NCBI GenBank assembly: GCA_007026445.1
Contig: VDMD01000139.1
Span: 1 to 57,583, forward strand
DNA from: Schizophyllum amplum
Taxonomy: Eukaryota; Basidiomycota; Agaricomycetes; Agaricales; Schizophyllaceae
Length of the DNA stretch: 57,583 nt
Direction of reading: 5' to 3'
Shown here piece after piece: positions 1 through 9,575 of the stretch (the first letter of the stretch is position 1; each line of letters starts with the position of its first letter). The notes beneath the pieces were generated by a model, which was not told the DNA's origin, made no database searches, and saw only the letters and a program-made list of their open reading frames with translations. A program made the position numbers and the translations under genes.

Positions 1-90
1 ACTCGCGCTGTGCTCGATACCTCGACTCGCGCCAGTTCAACTCGTGCGAGGCAAACTAGCGGGGCTTTGGGCGCTACCCGCCGCCGGCCG

Positions 91-345
91 CGGCGGGATA
101 GGGATACCGTTGTGCGGGATCGGGATACCGTTGTGCGGGATCGGGACACCCTCAACATGCTGCGCGATCGGGATGGCCTCAACGTCCTGCGCGATCGGGA
201 CGCCCTCAACGTCCTGCGCGACCATACCCTCATACGCGACCGGGACACCCTCATACGCGATCGGGATGGCCTCAACGTCCTGCGCGACCGGGATGTGGTG
301 ATGCGCGACCGGGACGTCGTGATGGACGGCGTGGACGCGGAGGAT
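91..345. repeat. In-frame 21/27-bp repeat array at left edge
   Basis: Units built on GCGAYCGGGAY followed by 10 or 16 bases are repeated about nine times. Nearly all unit lengths are 21 or 27 bp (18 bp once), so every copy keeps the same frame. In the + frame the array reads as repeats of RDRD plus a short hydrophobic stretch and stops at 384. No ATG starts this frame inside the window. It may be the end of a gene that begins to the left, or non-coding. Confidence 0.5.
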
Positions 346-399
346 GGCGGGAGGGAGCGGAAGCGGGTGGCTAGGGGGCGGTAGGGATTGGAAGCGGGT

Positions 400-550
400 G
401 GCTAGGGGGCGGTAAATGGGTGAGGGGGTGGAGGGGAGGAGAGGGTGAGGGGATAAGGAGAAGGAGGGAGAGGAAGCGGGAGAGGAGGAGCAAGGAGAAG
501 GGAGGAGGGGTGGGGATGGAGGCGAAGGAGAAGCGGGAGAGGGGAGGTGC
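400..550. repeat. Purine-rich (GA/GGA) low-complexity tract
   Basis: An irregular run of GGAGA, GGGGA and AAGG on the + strand without a clear unit. A 25-base direct repeat containing gaagcgggtggctaggg lies just before it (about 359-415). No coding signal is seen. Confidence 0.5.
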
Positions 551-654
551 GTGAACTTGCTCCTGCGCCGAGGGAGCGTTTGCTGACTGGGTTTTTGTAG
601 CTCGACCTTTGTATCACGGATGTGCTATACATGATCTCGCCATGTACCATTTAT

Positions 655-1140
655 GTTCCAGCTCAACAACTTGCATGTCGCCAGTTTATCAACTTGCATG
701 TCCCCAGTTTATCAACTTGCATGTCCCCAGTTTATCAATTTGCATGTCCCCAGTCCATCAACTTCTGTATTCCGCTTCATCGTCGTGAACTATCCATGCC
801 CCGCTTCATCGTCGTGAACTATCTGTATCCCGCTTCATCGTCGTGAACTATCTGTATCCCACTTCATCGTCGTGAACTATCTGTATCCCGCTTCATCGTC
901 GTGAACTATCCATGCCCCGCTTCATCGTCGTGAACTATCTGTATCCCGCTTTGTCGACTCCCCCCCTTCATCCAATCGACTCCCCCCTTCATCCAATCGA
1001 CTCCCCCCCTTCATCCAATCGACTCCCCACTCCATCATCATCCAATCGACGTTCAAGACCACTGTACCCCTTTGATCCTCCTACCGTACCCTTTGATCCT
1101 CCTATCGTACCCTTTGATCCTCCTACCGTACCCTGTGAAT
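655..1140. repeat. Four successive short minisatellites
   Basis: Four unrelated arrays follow each other: a 23-bp unit ending in tgcatgtccccag (about 655-765), a 29-bp unit containing cttcatcgtcgtgaactat (about 776-950), a ~20-bp unit containing atccaatcgactcccccc (about 955-1035) and a ~20-bp unit containing taccctttgatcctcc (about 1066-1137). Periods of 23, 29 and 20 are not multiples of three and no frame is kept, so I read them as non-coding. Confidence 0.75.
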
Positions 1141-1194
1141 CTGCAACTTATCGATTGCGTGTAGATTGTGTATCTTTTGGCCCGTGTCCTTGAT

Positions 1195-2295
1195 TATCTT
1201 GTGGTCCGTGTTCCCTTGCCGCCATGTCCTCGTTCCCTTGCCTCCATGTCCTCGTTCCCTTGCCTCCATGTCTCGTCCCCCTTCACCGTGTCTCGTCCCG
1301 CCCTTTCCTCCATGTCTCGTCCCCCTCCCTGCGTCCCATGTCGTGTCCCTCCCCTTTTCACGGTGTCTCGTCCCTCCCTGCGGCGCATGTCCTCGTCGCA
1401 ATTTCCTCCATGTCCTCGTCGCCTTTTCCGGCATGTTCTCGTCGCCTTGCCTCCTCCATGTCCTCGTTACCCTCCCGTCGCATGTCCTCGTCCCCTTGCC
1501 TCCTCCATGTCCTCGTCGCATTTTCCTCCATGTCCTCGTTGCCTTTTCCTCCATGTCCTCGTCGCCTTGCCTCCGCCATGTCCTCGTCGCAATTTCCTCC
1601 ATGTTCTCGTCCCCCTCCCTGCGTCCCATGTCGCAATTTCCTCCATGTCCTCGTCCCCTTGCCTCCTCCATGTCCTCGTTGCCTTTTCCTCCATGTCCTC
1701 GTCGCCTTGCCTCCTCCATGTCCTCATTGCCTTTTCCTCCTCTTCCCCCCGCACCCCCATCCCGCCTCTTGTACCTCCCTGCGTCCCATGCCGCCTCTCG
1801 TTCCTCCCTGCGTCCCATGCCGCCTCTCGTACCTCCCTGTGTCCCTTGCCGCCTCAGAGTGGAGGAGAGGGCGGGGACGGGCAGAGGAAGAGGAGGGTTT
1901 GGTCGTGGTTCATCGCTGGCAGTGGCTTGCATTGCTGGCTTGCTTTCAGCGGGCTGGTGATGGGTTGCTTGCAGCGTGCTGGTGATAGCTTGCTTTCAGT
2001 GTGCTGGTGATGGCTTGCTTGCAGCGGGCTGGTGGATAGCTTGCTTTCAGCGTGCTGGTGATGGCTTGCTTGCAGCGGGCTGGTGATGGCTTGCTTGCAG
2101 CGTGCTGGTGATGGCTTGCTTGCAGCGGGCTGGTGATGGCTTGCTTGCAGTCTGCTGGTGATAGCGTGCGCTTGCAGCGGGCTGGTGATGGCTTGCTTTC
2201 AGCGGGCTGGTGATAGCTTGCTTTCAGCGTGCTGGTGATGGCTTGCTTGCAGCGGGCTGGTGATAGCGTGCGCTTGCAGCGGGCTGGTGAGCTCG
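1195..2295. repeat. CCATGTCCTCGT array followed by 25-bp GCTGGTGATGGC array
   Basis: From about 1195 to 1765 a ~25-bp unit with core ccatgtcctcgt is repeated more than twenty times with drift. From about 1775 to 1852 a 29-bp unit with cgtcccatgccgcctctcg appears three times. From about 1925 to 2295 a 25-bp unit, gctggtgatggcttgcttgc plus agcgg, is repeated about fourteen times. Open frames of 250-280 codons cross the first array in several frames because the repeat lacks stop codons; none looks like a protein. Confidence 0.8.
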
Positions 2296-2334
2296 TTCGT
2301 CCTTCTTCGCATTGAAAAACTCAAAAGCTGGACG

Positions 2335-3885
2335 GTGAGCGCGGATGCTGGACGGCGGTGCGCGCAGATGCTGGACGGCGGTCCGCGCAGACGCTCGACG
2401 GCGGTCCTCGAAGACGGTCGATGGTCCTCGAAGACGGTCGATGGTCTGCGAAGACGCCTCGCCTCGTCCTCGAAGTCGCTCGACTCGTCCTCGAAGGCGC
2501 TCGCCTCGTCCTCGAAGGAGCTCACATCGTCCTCTCGCCTCGTCCCCATGACGCTCAAGCCGTCCTCGTCGACGCCCGCCTCCTAGTCCTCGAAGAAGAC
2601 GCTCGCCAAGCCGTCCTCTTTGACTCCACTCGACCCGTCCAAGACGCTCGACGGTCCGACTCCAAGGAGTCGCTCGATGGTCCTTGAAGAAGACGCTCAC
2701 CTCGTCCTCGAAGGAGATGCTCGCCTAGTCGTCCTTGAAGAAGACGCCCGCCGGCGGTCCTTGCCGGAGACACCGTTCGACGGTTCACGCAGACGCTCGA
2801 CAGTCCTCGAAGAGGACGCTCGCCGGTCCTCGAAGACACGTCGACGGTCCTCGTCGACGCCTCGCCTCGAGTCCTCGAAGGAGACGCCTCGTCCTCTCGA
2901 AGGAGACGCTCGACTCGTCCTGGAGGACGCTCGCCTCGAGTCCTCGAAGTCGCTCGCCAAGCCGTCCTCGAAGGAGAACGCTCGACCCGTCCTCGGAGGA
3001 GAACGCTCGCCTCGAGTCCTCGAAGGAGACGCCTCGCCTCGGATCTTCGAAGGAGACGCTCGCCGGTCCTCGAAGACACGTCGACGGTCCTTGAAGAAGA
3101 CGCTCGCCTCGTCCTCGTCGACGCCTTGCCGGCGGTCCTCGAAGGAGACACCTCGTCCTCGAAGGAGACGCCTCGTCCTCGAAGGAGACGCCTCGTCCTG
3201 GAAGGAGACGCCTCGTCCTGAAAGGAGCTCGACTCGTCCTGGAAGGAGCTCACCTCGTCCACGAAGGAGACGCCTCGTCCGCGAAGGAGCTCACCTCGTC
3301 CTGAAAGGAGACGCTCGTCGACAATCCTCGAAGGAGCTCACCTCGTCCGCGAAGGAGACGCTCGCCTCGACTCTCGAGTCCTCTTGAAGGAGACGCCCCG
3401 CCAAGCCGTCCTCGTCGACTCCGCTCGCCGGCGGTCCTCTCGACTCCACTCGACCCGTCCTCGAAGACGCTCGACTCGTCCTCGAAGGAGACGCCTCGTC
3501 CTGGAAGGAGCTCACCTCGTCCTCGAAGGAAACGCTCGACTCCTCCTCGAAGACGCTCGCCTCCGAGTCGTCCTCGAAGACGCTCGCCTCCTAGTTGTCC
3601 TCTGGACGCCCACCTCCGAGTCGTCTTCTCAACGCCCGCCTCCGAGTCGTCCTCTGGACGCCCGCCTCCTAGTCGTCTTCTCGACGCTCGACGCTCGCCT
3701 CCTAGTCGTCTTCTCGACGCTCGCCTCGAAGACGCTCGACTCGAGTCCTCTCAGACGCCTCGCCTCGAGTCCTCGAAGGAGACGCTCGTCGACAATCCTC
3801 GAAGACGCTAGACCCGTCCTTGAAGGAGTCGCCTCGCCAAGCCGTCCTCTTCGACGTTCGCCGGCAGTCCGCGCAGATGCTCGAC
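2335..3885. repeat. Degenerate CTCGTCCTCGAAGGAGACG minisatellite
   Basis: About 1.5 kb of a ~20-bp unit, ctcgtcctcgaaggagacg, with many variants (gacgctcgcc, gagctcacc, cggcggtcctc). The periodicity is irregular, and overlapping open frames run on both strands for 100-255 codons. They are Arg/Ser-rich or Glu/Asp/Ser-rich on the two strands, which is what the repeat dictates. No splice-bounded gene is seen. Confidence 0.75.
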
Positions 3886-4083
3886 AGTCCGCGAGCTTGA
3901 CGCTCGGGGGTCCGCGAAGAAGACAGAGCGCGCCATGTGAGTGCTGAGGGCGTGTGTGAGTGCTGAGGGCGTGTGTGAATGCTGAGGGCGTGCATGTGAG
4001 CGAAAGGGGGCGTGAGAATGATGCAGTCCAGATGAGTCAGAGTCGCACTGCCCGGGGATGTGTGTGGCCTGCGGTCGACCACC

Positions 4084-4209
4084 ATGTCCAGCGAGCGCGA
4101 AACCGTATCCAGTGAGCGCAAGACCATGTCCAGCGAGCGCGAGACCGTGTCCAGCGAGCACGAGACCGTGTCCAGCGAGCGCGAGACCGTGTCCAGCGAG
4201 CGCAAGGCA
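4084..4209 (+). repeat. 21-bp coding minisatellite (SSERETV) in F-box gene
   Basis: Six copies of a 21-bp unit (tgtccagcgagcgcgagacc plus g) lie in the first exon of the F-box gene and stay in frame. Copies differ by single bases (agt/agc, aag/gag), so the array is a likely source of length variation at the N-terminus. Confidence 0.8.
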
Positions 4210-6086
4210 TGCCAGCTGCTCGATCTGCCCTCTGAACTTCTGGTAAAAATCATTGGGAATCTCCGCCCCGACGACATAAAGGCTATGGGCCAGGTGCGTC
4301 GTGTAGTGCTCTTTGTATGGCCCTCGTCTGCCGTGCTCTCTGTATGCCCCTCGTCTGGACTGCGCTCGATCCAGAATTAACAATGCTGACGACCGCCGCT
4401 TGATTCACCAGGCATGCCGCCTCATTCACGCGATCACGGCGCTCAAGGAGGTGTGGCTGTCTGCAGCACGCAGGATCTGCTCAGAGAATAACATCTTCGA
4501 GCCATCATTCGAGCTCCCAGGGATGAACATCCGCCAACTCGACCGCATCGCCAGCGCTCCGCGCCGCTTCAGAAACTTGCTCGCGGCCGGCGTCCCGTAC
4601 CGCCATCTGCGGCCCGTGACGACGCGCGATACCGAGTTATTCGGACCACGCGGCGCCCCTCCCGTCTCCCCAAATGACGGGTTCCGGACGGTATGCCTCG
4701 TACCCGGCGGTCGGTTTATGGTCGCGCAGTCCACGGAACATCTGCACATCTGGGATCTCGGGTCTTGGATCCGCGCTGCTCCAAAAAAGATCCCGTCTCG
4801 ACGGAGACAGCTGTATTGGGCGCGTTTGACAGACCTGCTCGGCGACCTCCCCCAGGATATGCTTCGTCGCACGATATGGCTGAATGACTGTCATCCGGCC
4901 GAAGATCCGACGTCGTTGATCTTTACTGTGCGACATCAGTTCTACTCGGATGTGGAATGGTGAGTCTCACTCTTGAATAAATATCAAATCGAGCTGTGAG
5001 ACCATGTCAACTGATATATTCATTAGTGAATACCAGCGGACACTCTTTGTGTTGCGTGCAAAATTCACGGAAGCTGTGCGTGAGATCCCCGATCCGTTGT
5101 TGTGCTATTCGCCAATCTTTACAGGCTGGGAGTGGAGATGACGGCGCCTCTACATGGACCGTCGACGTTCGGGTGGTGTCACGTCTGCAAATTCCACCGG
5201 ACCGGTTGAAATGTCCAGGACCCGATGACATCGTGGTACGCAAGGTCGACGACTCTATCGCCGTGGTCGCAGCAAAGTCCGAGATTTTGATCTGGAAATA
5301 CAACGACGCCAGCATCGCTCACTTGCCTTCTTACACACCCGGCAAACGGTCCGGATTTGCGAGAATTCAAGCGGTACGTTTTCGCAATGATCAATAATCC
5401 GTGTTGGCAAGCATGCAATGAGTCTTCAGTCGAGCTCACTGACTGTCGGACAGGTCTACGTAACGTCGGACTACGTCGTATGCGCGCACGAGAGAGTGAT
5501 CCTCACTTATCGTGTTCCCGAATTTCGACCTGTAGATTCGGCGGAGAGCTGGAGCCAACACGTGATTGCGCCCTGCAGGGTGGTGCAGCTGGACAAGGGC
5601 AACGCTGTATGGATGTCTCCACGACCATGGCACCTCGCGCAGCCAAAGCCAGTCATCTCCAGGACATTGGACCACTTTTCGGAAACCGAAGGCATCGACC
5701 GCTACCACATCGTACAGAACACCGTCCACTCCGAGCCTCCCGAGGTGCGCTTCGTGGAACGCGGCTATGTCAGCGCCAAGCTGGACTTCGAGAACGATGG
5801 CATGTTCAAGGAGGTCTGTTCTAGCTTGGGAGAGTACAATTGGGTTCCGAGGCTGGACCCGGTGGATGGAGACGGTGCTGTTTGCACATATCGGCCCTAC
5901 GCCAACGTTCTGGTGATGATTGCGTACGGCGGCGGACGCGAGGTTGGGAGTGCGACGTATGCACTGCGTCATTCGGATCTTCGAGCTTGGAGTATGTGCC
6001 CTGCGAGTGGCAGGCTGTGCTATTCGAGGTCAGTGGACCCATATACGTTGACATGTCGCGACTTCCTGGACCGCTCCGGCGCGTGA
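4084..6086 (+). CDS. F-box protein with N-terminal heptad repeat (5 exons)
   Basis: The protein is probably a substrate receptor of an SCF ubiquitin ligase, because residues ~45-80 match an F-box (LLDLPSELLVKIIGNLRPDD). Exons are 4084-4293, 4412-4959, 5027-5075, 5125-5373 and 5454-6086, giving 562 aa; all junctions keep frame and use GT/AG. The ATG at 4084 sits in a good context (gaccaccATG). The first ~40 residues are six copies of a SSERETV-like heptad encoded by a 21-bp minisatellite that continues the upstream repeat landscape. Residues ~190-230 include a blade-like stretch (GGRFMVAQSTEHLHIWDLG) as in many agaricomycete F-box proteins; the C-terminal ~300 aa have no family I can name. Intron 1 (118 bp) contains a 27-bp tandem duplication. 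The target is unknown. Confidence 0.85.
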
Positions 6087-6660
6087 AGATGTGTCAGTGG
6101 CCACAGACCCCGAAGAGGCATCTTTGACCTCAGACTGGTGTGTACTGATGTCGTACCGCAAGTCTTGCTTTCGCTGATTGATTGTATAGATTGACGCGGG
6201 CTCTGGGTATATATTGTCCACTGCCCCGTGTCGTTCTCTGCCCCCCGTCTCTCGCGCTCCTCGTTGCCGTTGCCGGAAATCGCACCCACCGTTAGCCGCC
6301 GCCACCACCTTCTTTGACTCCATATCCGCCTCATCCTGTCTAACGTGCACTGCGGCCAGTGTTCGAAGACGCTCGATTAGGCTCTACGTGCCGTGTCTCA
6401 ATAGCTCGAGCATCTTGTCTTTGGCTACCGACAAACAATGATATGTGACCTTTTAACCTCTTTCTCATGTGCAGCTCACACGGATTCCCGGCCCAATACT
6501 ACATGCTTCGTCGTTCTTCCCCTCTCTTACATTGCCCGTGTTTCTTTTCCGTTCCCGATGTCCTTATCCCGTTCCGATGTCTTTACCTCGTCCCCCCTCC
6601 CTTTTTAGCCGATCTGCCCCGCCTTCCTAACCCATATCCAATCATAGCCCATATTCATTC
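6087..6660. other. Intergenic space between convergent genes
   Basis: This lies between the F-box stop (+) and the stop of the first CFEM-like gene (-). It is pyrimidine-rich with short open frames only. No RNA gene, repeat or promoter motif stands out. Confidence 0.4.
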
Positions 6661-7105
6661 CTAGCCCATCTTCCCAAAGACCACATCCCCCTTCCACGCA
6701 CAATACATGTCTATCGAGTCCACCGCGTCCTCGACCTCGTCCACTGGGCACTCGATATGCACGCACATGCTGACCCACCGGCCGACGTACCCACAGATGC
6801 ACTCCCGCGTCAGTCCGCCCGGGCCACAGTTCTCGGTCGCGCAGGTGCTGGCGCAGGCTGCGTCGTCGATTATTTTGGTAAAAGTGCCAGCATGATGGAT
6901 TTTGGTAAAGGGGATATGAGATGATGGGCGCGAAGAGGCGAGGCAGCGTAGTCGTCGATGTTTGAGGTTCAGGTGAGCCAATCTTAGCCCGACTGCAAAC
7001 GGTATACTTACGGGAGAGCGCAGGCGGACCGTCGACGGACTTCTCACGGCGCGCGACGACGAGGACGGTGAGGACGGCAATGGCGAAGGAGGCTACGAGC
7101 CGCAT
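6661..7105 (-). CDS. Small secreted CFEM-like cysteine-rich protein (2 exons)
   Basis: The predicted 96-aa protein has an N-terminal signal peptide (MRLVASFAIAVLTVLVVA) and one compact domain with eight cysteines spaced C-x3-C-x4-C-x8-C-x-C-x9-C-x4-C-x15-C. This is close to the CFEM pattern of fungal extracellular proteins, some of which bind haem or act at the cell surface or as effectors; which role applies here is not visible. Exons on the - strand are 7105-7012 and 6857-6661, joined in phase 1 just before the first cysteine. The intron is 154 bp. The downstream paralog has its intron at the same position and phase, which supports both models. There is no GPI-type tail. The Asp usually found after the CxC motif is absent (CICGY). 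Confidence 0.75.
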
Positions 7106-7477
7106 AGTGAGTTGTTGTGGCAAGGACGACAGGGCTCAGTGGCTGCTCGAAACGCCGCTTCGTTTTTTACTGATGCGCACCTATGTGGTCTCTAGATCGC
7201 GCCAACAGCGGCGCTTGCGCGTGGCGCGGCGAAGGTGGGGGAAAGGGTGGGACCTTCTCAACGAAGACGCCTCCATCTGCGCGTGACACCGTGTCATCAC
7301 ATTTTATGAGGTACGAGCGCGGCGGAAACGGTAATATGCGAGCGGGAACGGTGATATGCGACCACTCATCTGCTTTTCTCATCTACAGTCAGCGCGAGTC
7401 TACAGCACTACGAAAATGAACATCAAAAGCGGTACGTTAGGTCCAGGTCCGATTCGTCCTCGTGTGCTACCGATTGT

Positions 7478-8530
7478 TCACTTGAACAGGATGCCGACGG
7501 GCCACCCAGTTCCCTCCGCGCGCTTCGCCGCCGCTTCCTCCGTTTCTTCGTCCTCGCCAGCCCGTCCTTCCTCTTCGTCGCTCGTACCTTCCTCATCATC
7601 CGACTCGTCCTCGCCGTCCGATCCGTACTCGTCAACTTTGCTGTCCGACTCGTCCTCGTCGTCCGAGTCATACCCTTCGCTCGACTCCTTCGCCGAATCA
7701 TCATCGCCATCAAAGCTCGTCGCTGCATCCACCTTACTACCCGACTCCAACGCCGCCGTCCACGCCGCATCCGGCGACCACGCGCAATACGCCTTCATCG
7801 ACTCGTCCGCCGCCGCTTTCTCGCTTTTCTTGCAGTCGATGCGCACGCACATGCTGACGAAGCGGCCGAGGTAGACGGAGCAGAGGCAGTCCGGCGTGGC
7901 GCCGATGTTGCCGCACATGTCGACTGCGCATGAGTGTGCACAGGCTGGGTGGGTGGTCGATGCGTGAGTGGGTGGTCGATGAGGAGGAGGTGGTTGATGA
8001 ACAGAGGATGGTCGATGAGGAGGTGGTCGATGAGAAGAGGATGGTCGATGACGGCGGGTTCGATGGATGGTCGGCGGTTGCGGTAGTGGGAGGAAGAATG
8101 GTGGGAGGGAATGACATGGTGAGCAAGGTCATCGCATGACGCGGGGGAAGATCCACTCACATGTCAGCTCAGGACGCTCCAGCGAAGGCGCAGACTGCCC
8201 AGACGACCCGGAGAGCTCAGACTCGTCCGACGATAGCTCAGACTCCTCCGACGATAGCTCGAGCGGTTCGGTCGAGGAGTCGGGAGACTCCGCCGCGTCG
8301 AGCCGCTCTGGCGACATCCCGTACCACTCCTCCACCGTCTTGAAGCGCTTGGGAGACGCCTCGAAGCGCTCGGGGAGCGTCTCTAAATGCTCGGGGAACG
8401 TCTCGACCCGCTCCGACGACTTCTCGAATCCCTCGGGCGATACCTCGCGGTCCGTCGGCCGCTGATAGCGATATGGGCTCGCCGTAGCGAGACAGCCGAA
8501 CGCGAGCAGGACGAATACCTTCAGCTGCAT
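7478..8530 (-). CDS. Secreted CFEM-like protein with acidic Ser/Glu-rich arms (2 exons)
   Basis: Exons on the - strand are 8530-8161 and 7944-7478, joined in phase 1, giving 278 aa. The protein starts with a signal peptide (MQLKVFVLLAFGCLATAS) and continues with ~100 residues rich in Glu, Ser and Pro (repeats of the type PERFE/PERLD and SSEESELSSDESELS). An eight-cysteine CFEM-like domain follows, spaced C-x3-C-x4-C-x8-C-x-C-x10-C-x4-C-x15-C, and then an acidic Asp/Glu/Ser tail of ~95 residues. It is a paralog of the gene at 6661-7105: the intron position and phase and the VSMCV block are the same, but the two acidic arms are unique to this copy. The 216-bp intron contains a GGTCGATGAGGAGG-type repeat. 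It is probably secreted; an alternative ATG 14 codons upstream would spoil the signal peptide. Confidence 0.75.
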
Positions 8531-8572
8531 GAGGTGACTGGGTTGAGCGGTGAGTAGCAGGAGTGAGTGCAC

Positions 8573-9505
8573 AACCTTTTGACGACTCCCAGCTTCTTAT
8601 AATGATGGCTTAGGATGGGGTAAACGCGTTGATGCGAAGCGTGCAGAGCAGGGCAGCGCGAGGCTCCGGAGGTGCGGGATGCCGACAAATCGATGCAGCG
8701 GATAAAGGACTGACTGCGCCCAACTGGTGCGATGAGGTACGAGACGCGCCTGCAGCATGGTATGAGGGCGGGAATGACGATGGAGCAGACCTTCACAGAT
8801 AGTACACCTTGAAGCCGCCATTGTCGTCTACTTCAGCTGGCGTACAGGGGATCGTCTCCATCGCTTGGCGTGGCTCGTCTTTACCTGACAGCTCGACACA
8901 CCGACCCGGACATATTGCTCCACGTGCCGCTGCGTGCTCGTCGCTTGACAAGACGCACGCAATCGAGTGCTTATACCATATTGACAACTTGTGGTTGCAG
9001 CTTCTACCTCGATGATATAGCCTGCCATGCAGCCCGGACTATCCCCCAACTAGCACTCACTCCTGTCGCGAGGCGTACTTCTACTACCGACAAACGTGTT
9101 GCGATGACGTCCCGGTATATCTCCTTGACAAGCAACCGCACGCTGCGACTGCTAGGGCTTCCAATCTTGCTAGTAATCTGTACGTTGTCAACCAGCACCT
9201 CCTGGAACGCGCGCAACAGCGGCGGTGGATAACGCGTCCGTATGGCATGGTGGTGGAACTGACATTGAGCGCTGCCAACGGCGGTGCATGACAGACAAGG
9301 ATGAGTCTGTACGAACTCAAGCCGCACTCTGCGGCGCCCTTCACAATTTGTGAATACTCACACACATGCAATCAACGTCTGGCTTCGAAGTTCGATCTAT
9401 CTGCACTGGAAATTGCCGAGGTCACAAACCATCAGATCCCGTGATTCGTCAATTACTGTCACCGTCACCGTCACGCACGCGTCGTTCGATTTTCATCCAC
9501 GTCGT
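8573..9505. other. Intergenic, nothing supported
   Basis: Short overlapping open frames exist on both strands (up to ~120 codons) but none has splice-linked partners or family character. It should contain the promoter of the CFEM-like gene (-) and of the MYND gene (+). Confidence 0.35.
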
Positions 9506-9516
9506 ATGTCCGCGAG

Positions 9517-9575
9517 GTAAGCGCGATCGGCTCAGCATTCTGTGATACCAAGTACTGATGAACTGGTTCTTGTAG
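9517..9575 (+). other. 5'UTR intron ending at the MYND start codon
   Basis: GTAAGC at 9517 and TTGTAG at 9571-9575 bound a 59-bp intron whose acceptor abuts the ATG at 9576. A 5'UTR intron at nearly the same place is seen in the four other MYND genes of the window. Confidence 0.6.

Noticed and set aside
1166..2010. Overlapping 250-280-codon frames on both strands
   Set aside because: They are translations of the 25-bp CCATGTCCTCGT array, equally open in several frames.
8870..9327. Overlapping 100-120-codon frames between the CFEM-like and MYND genes
   Set aside because: No start context, splice links or family character on either strand.
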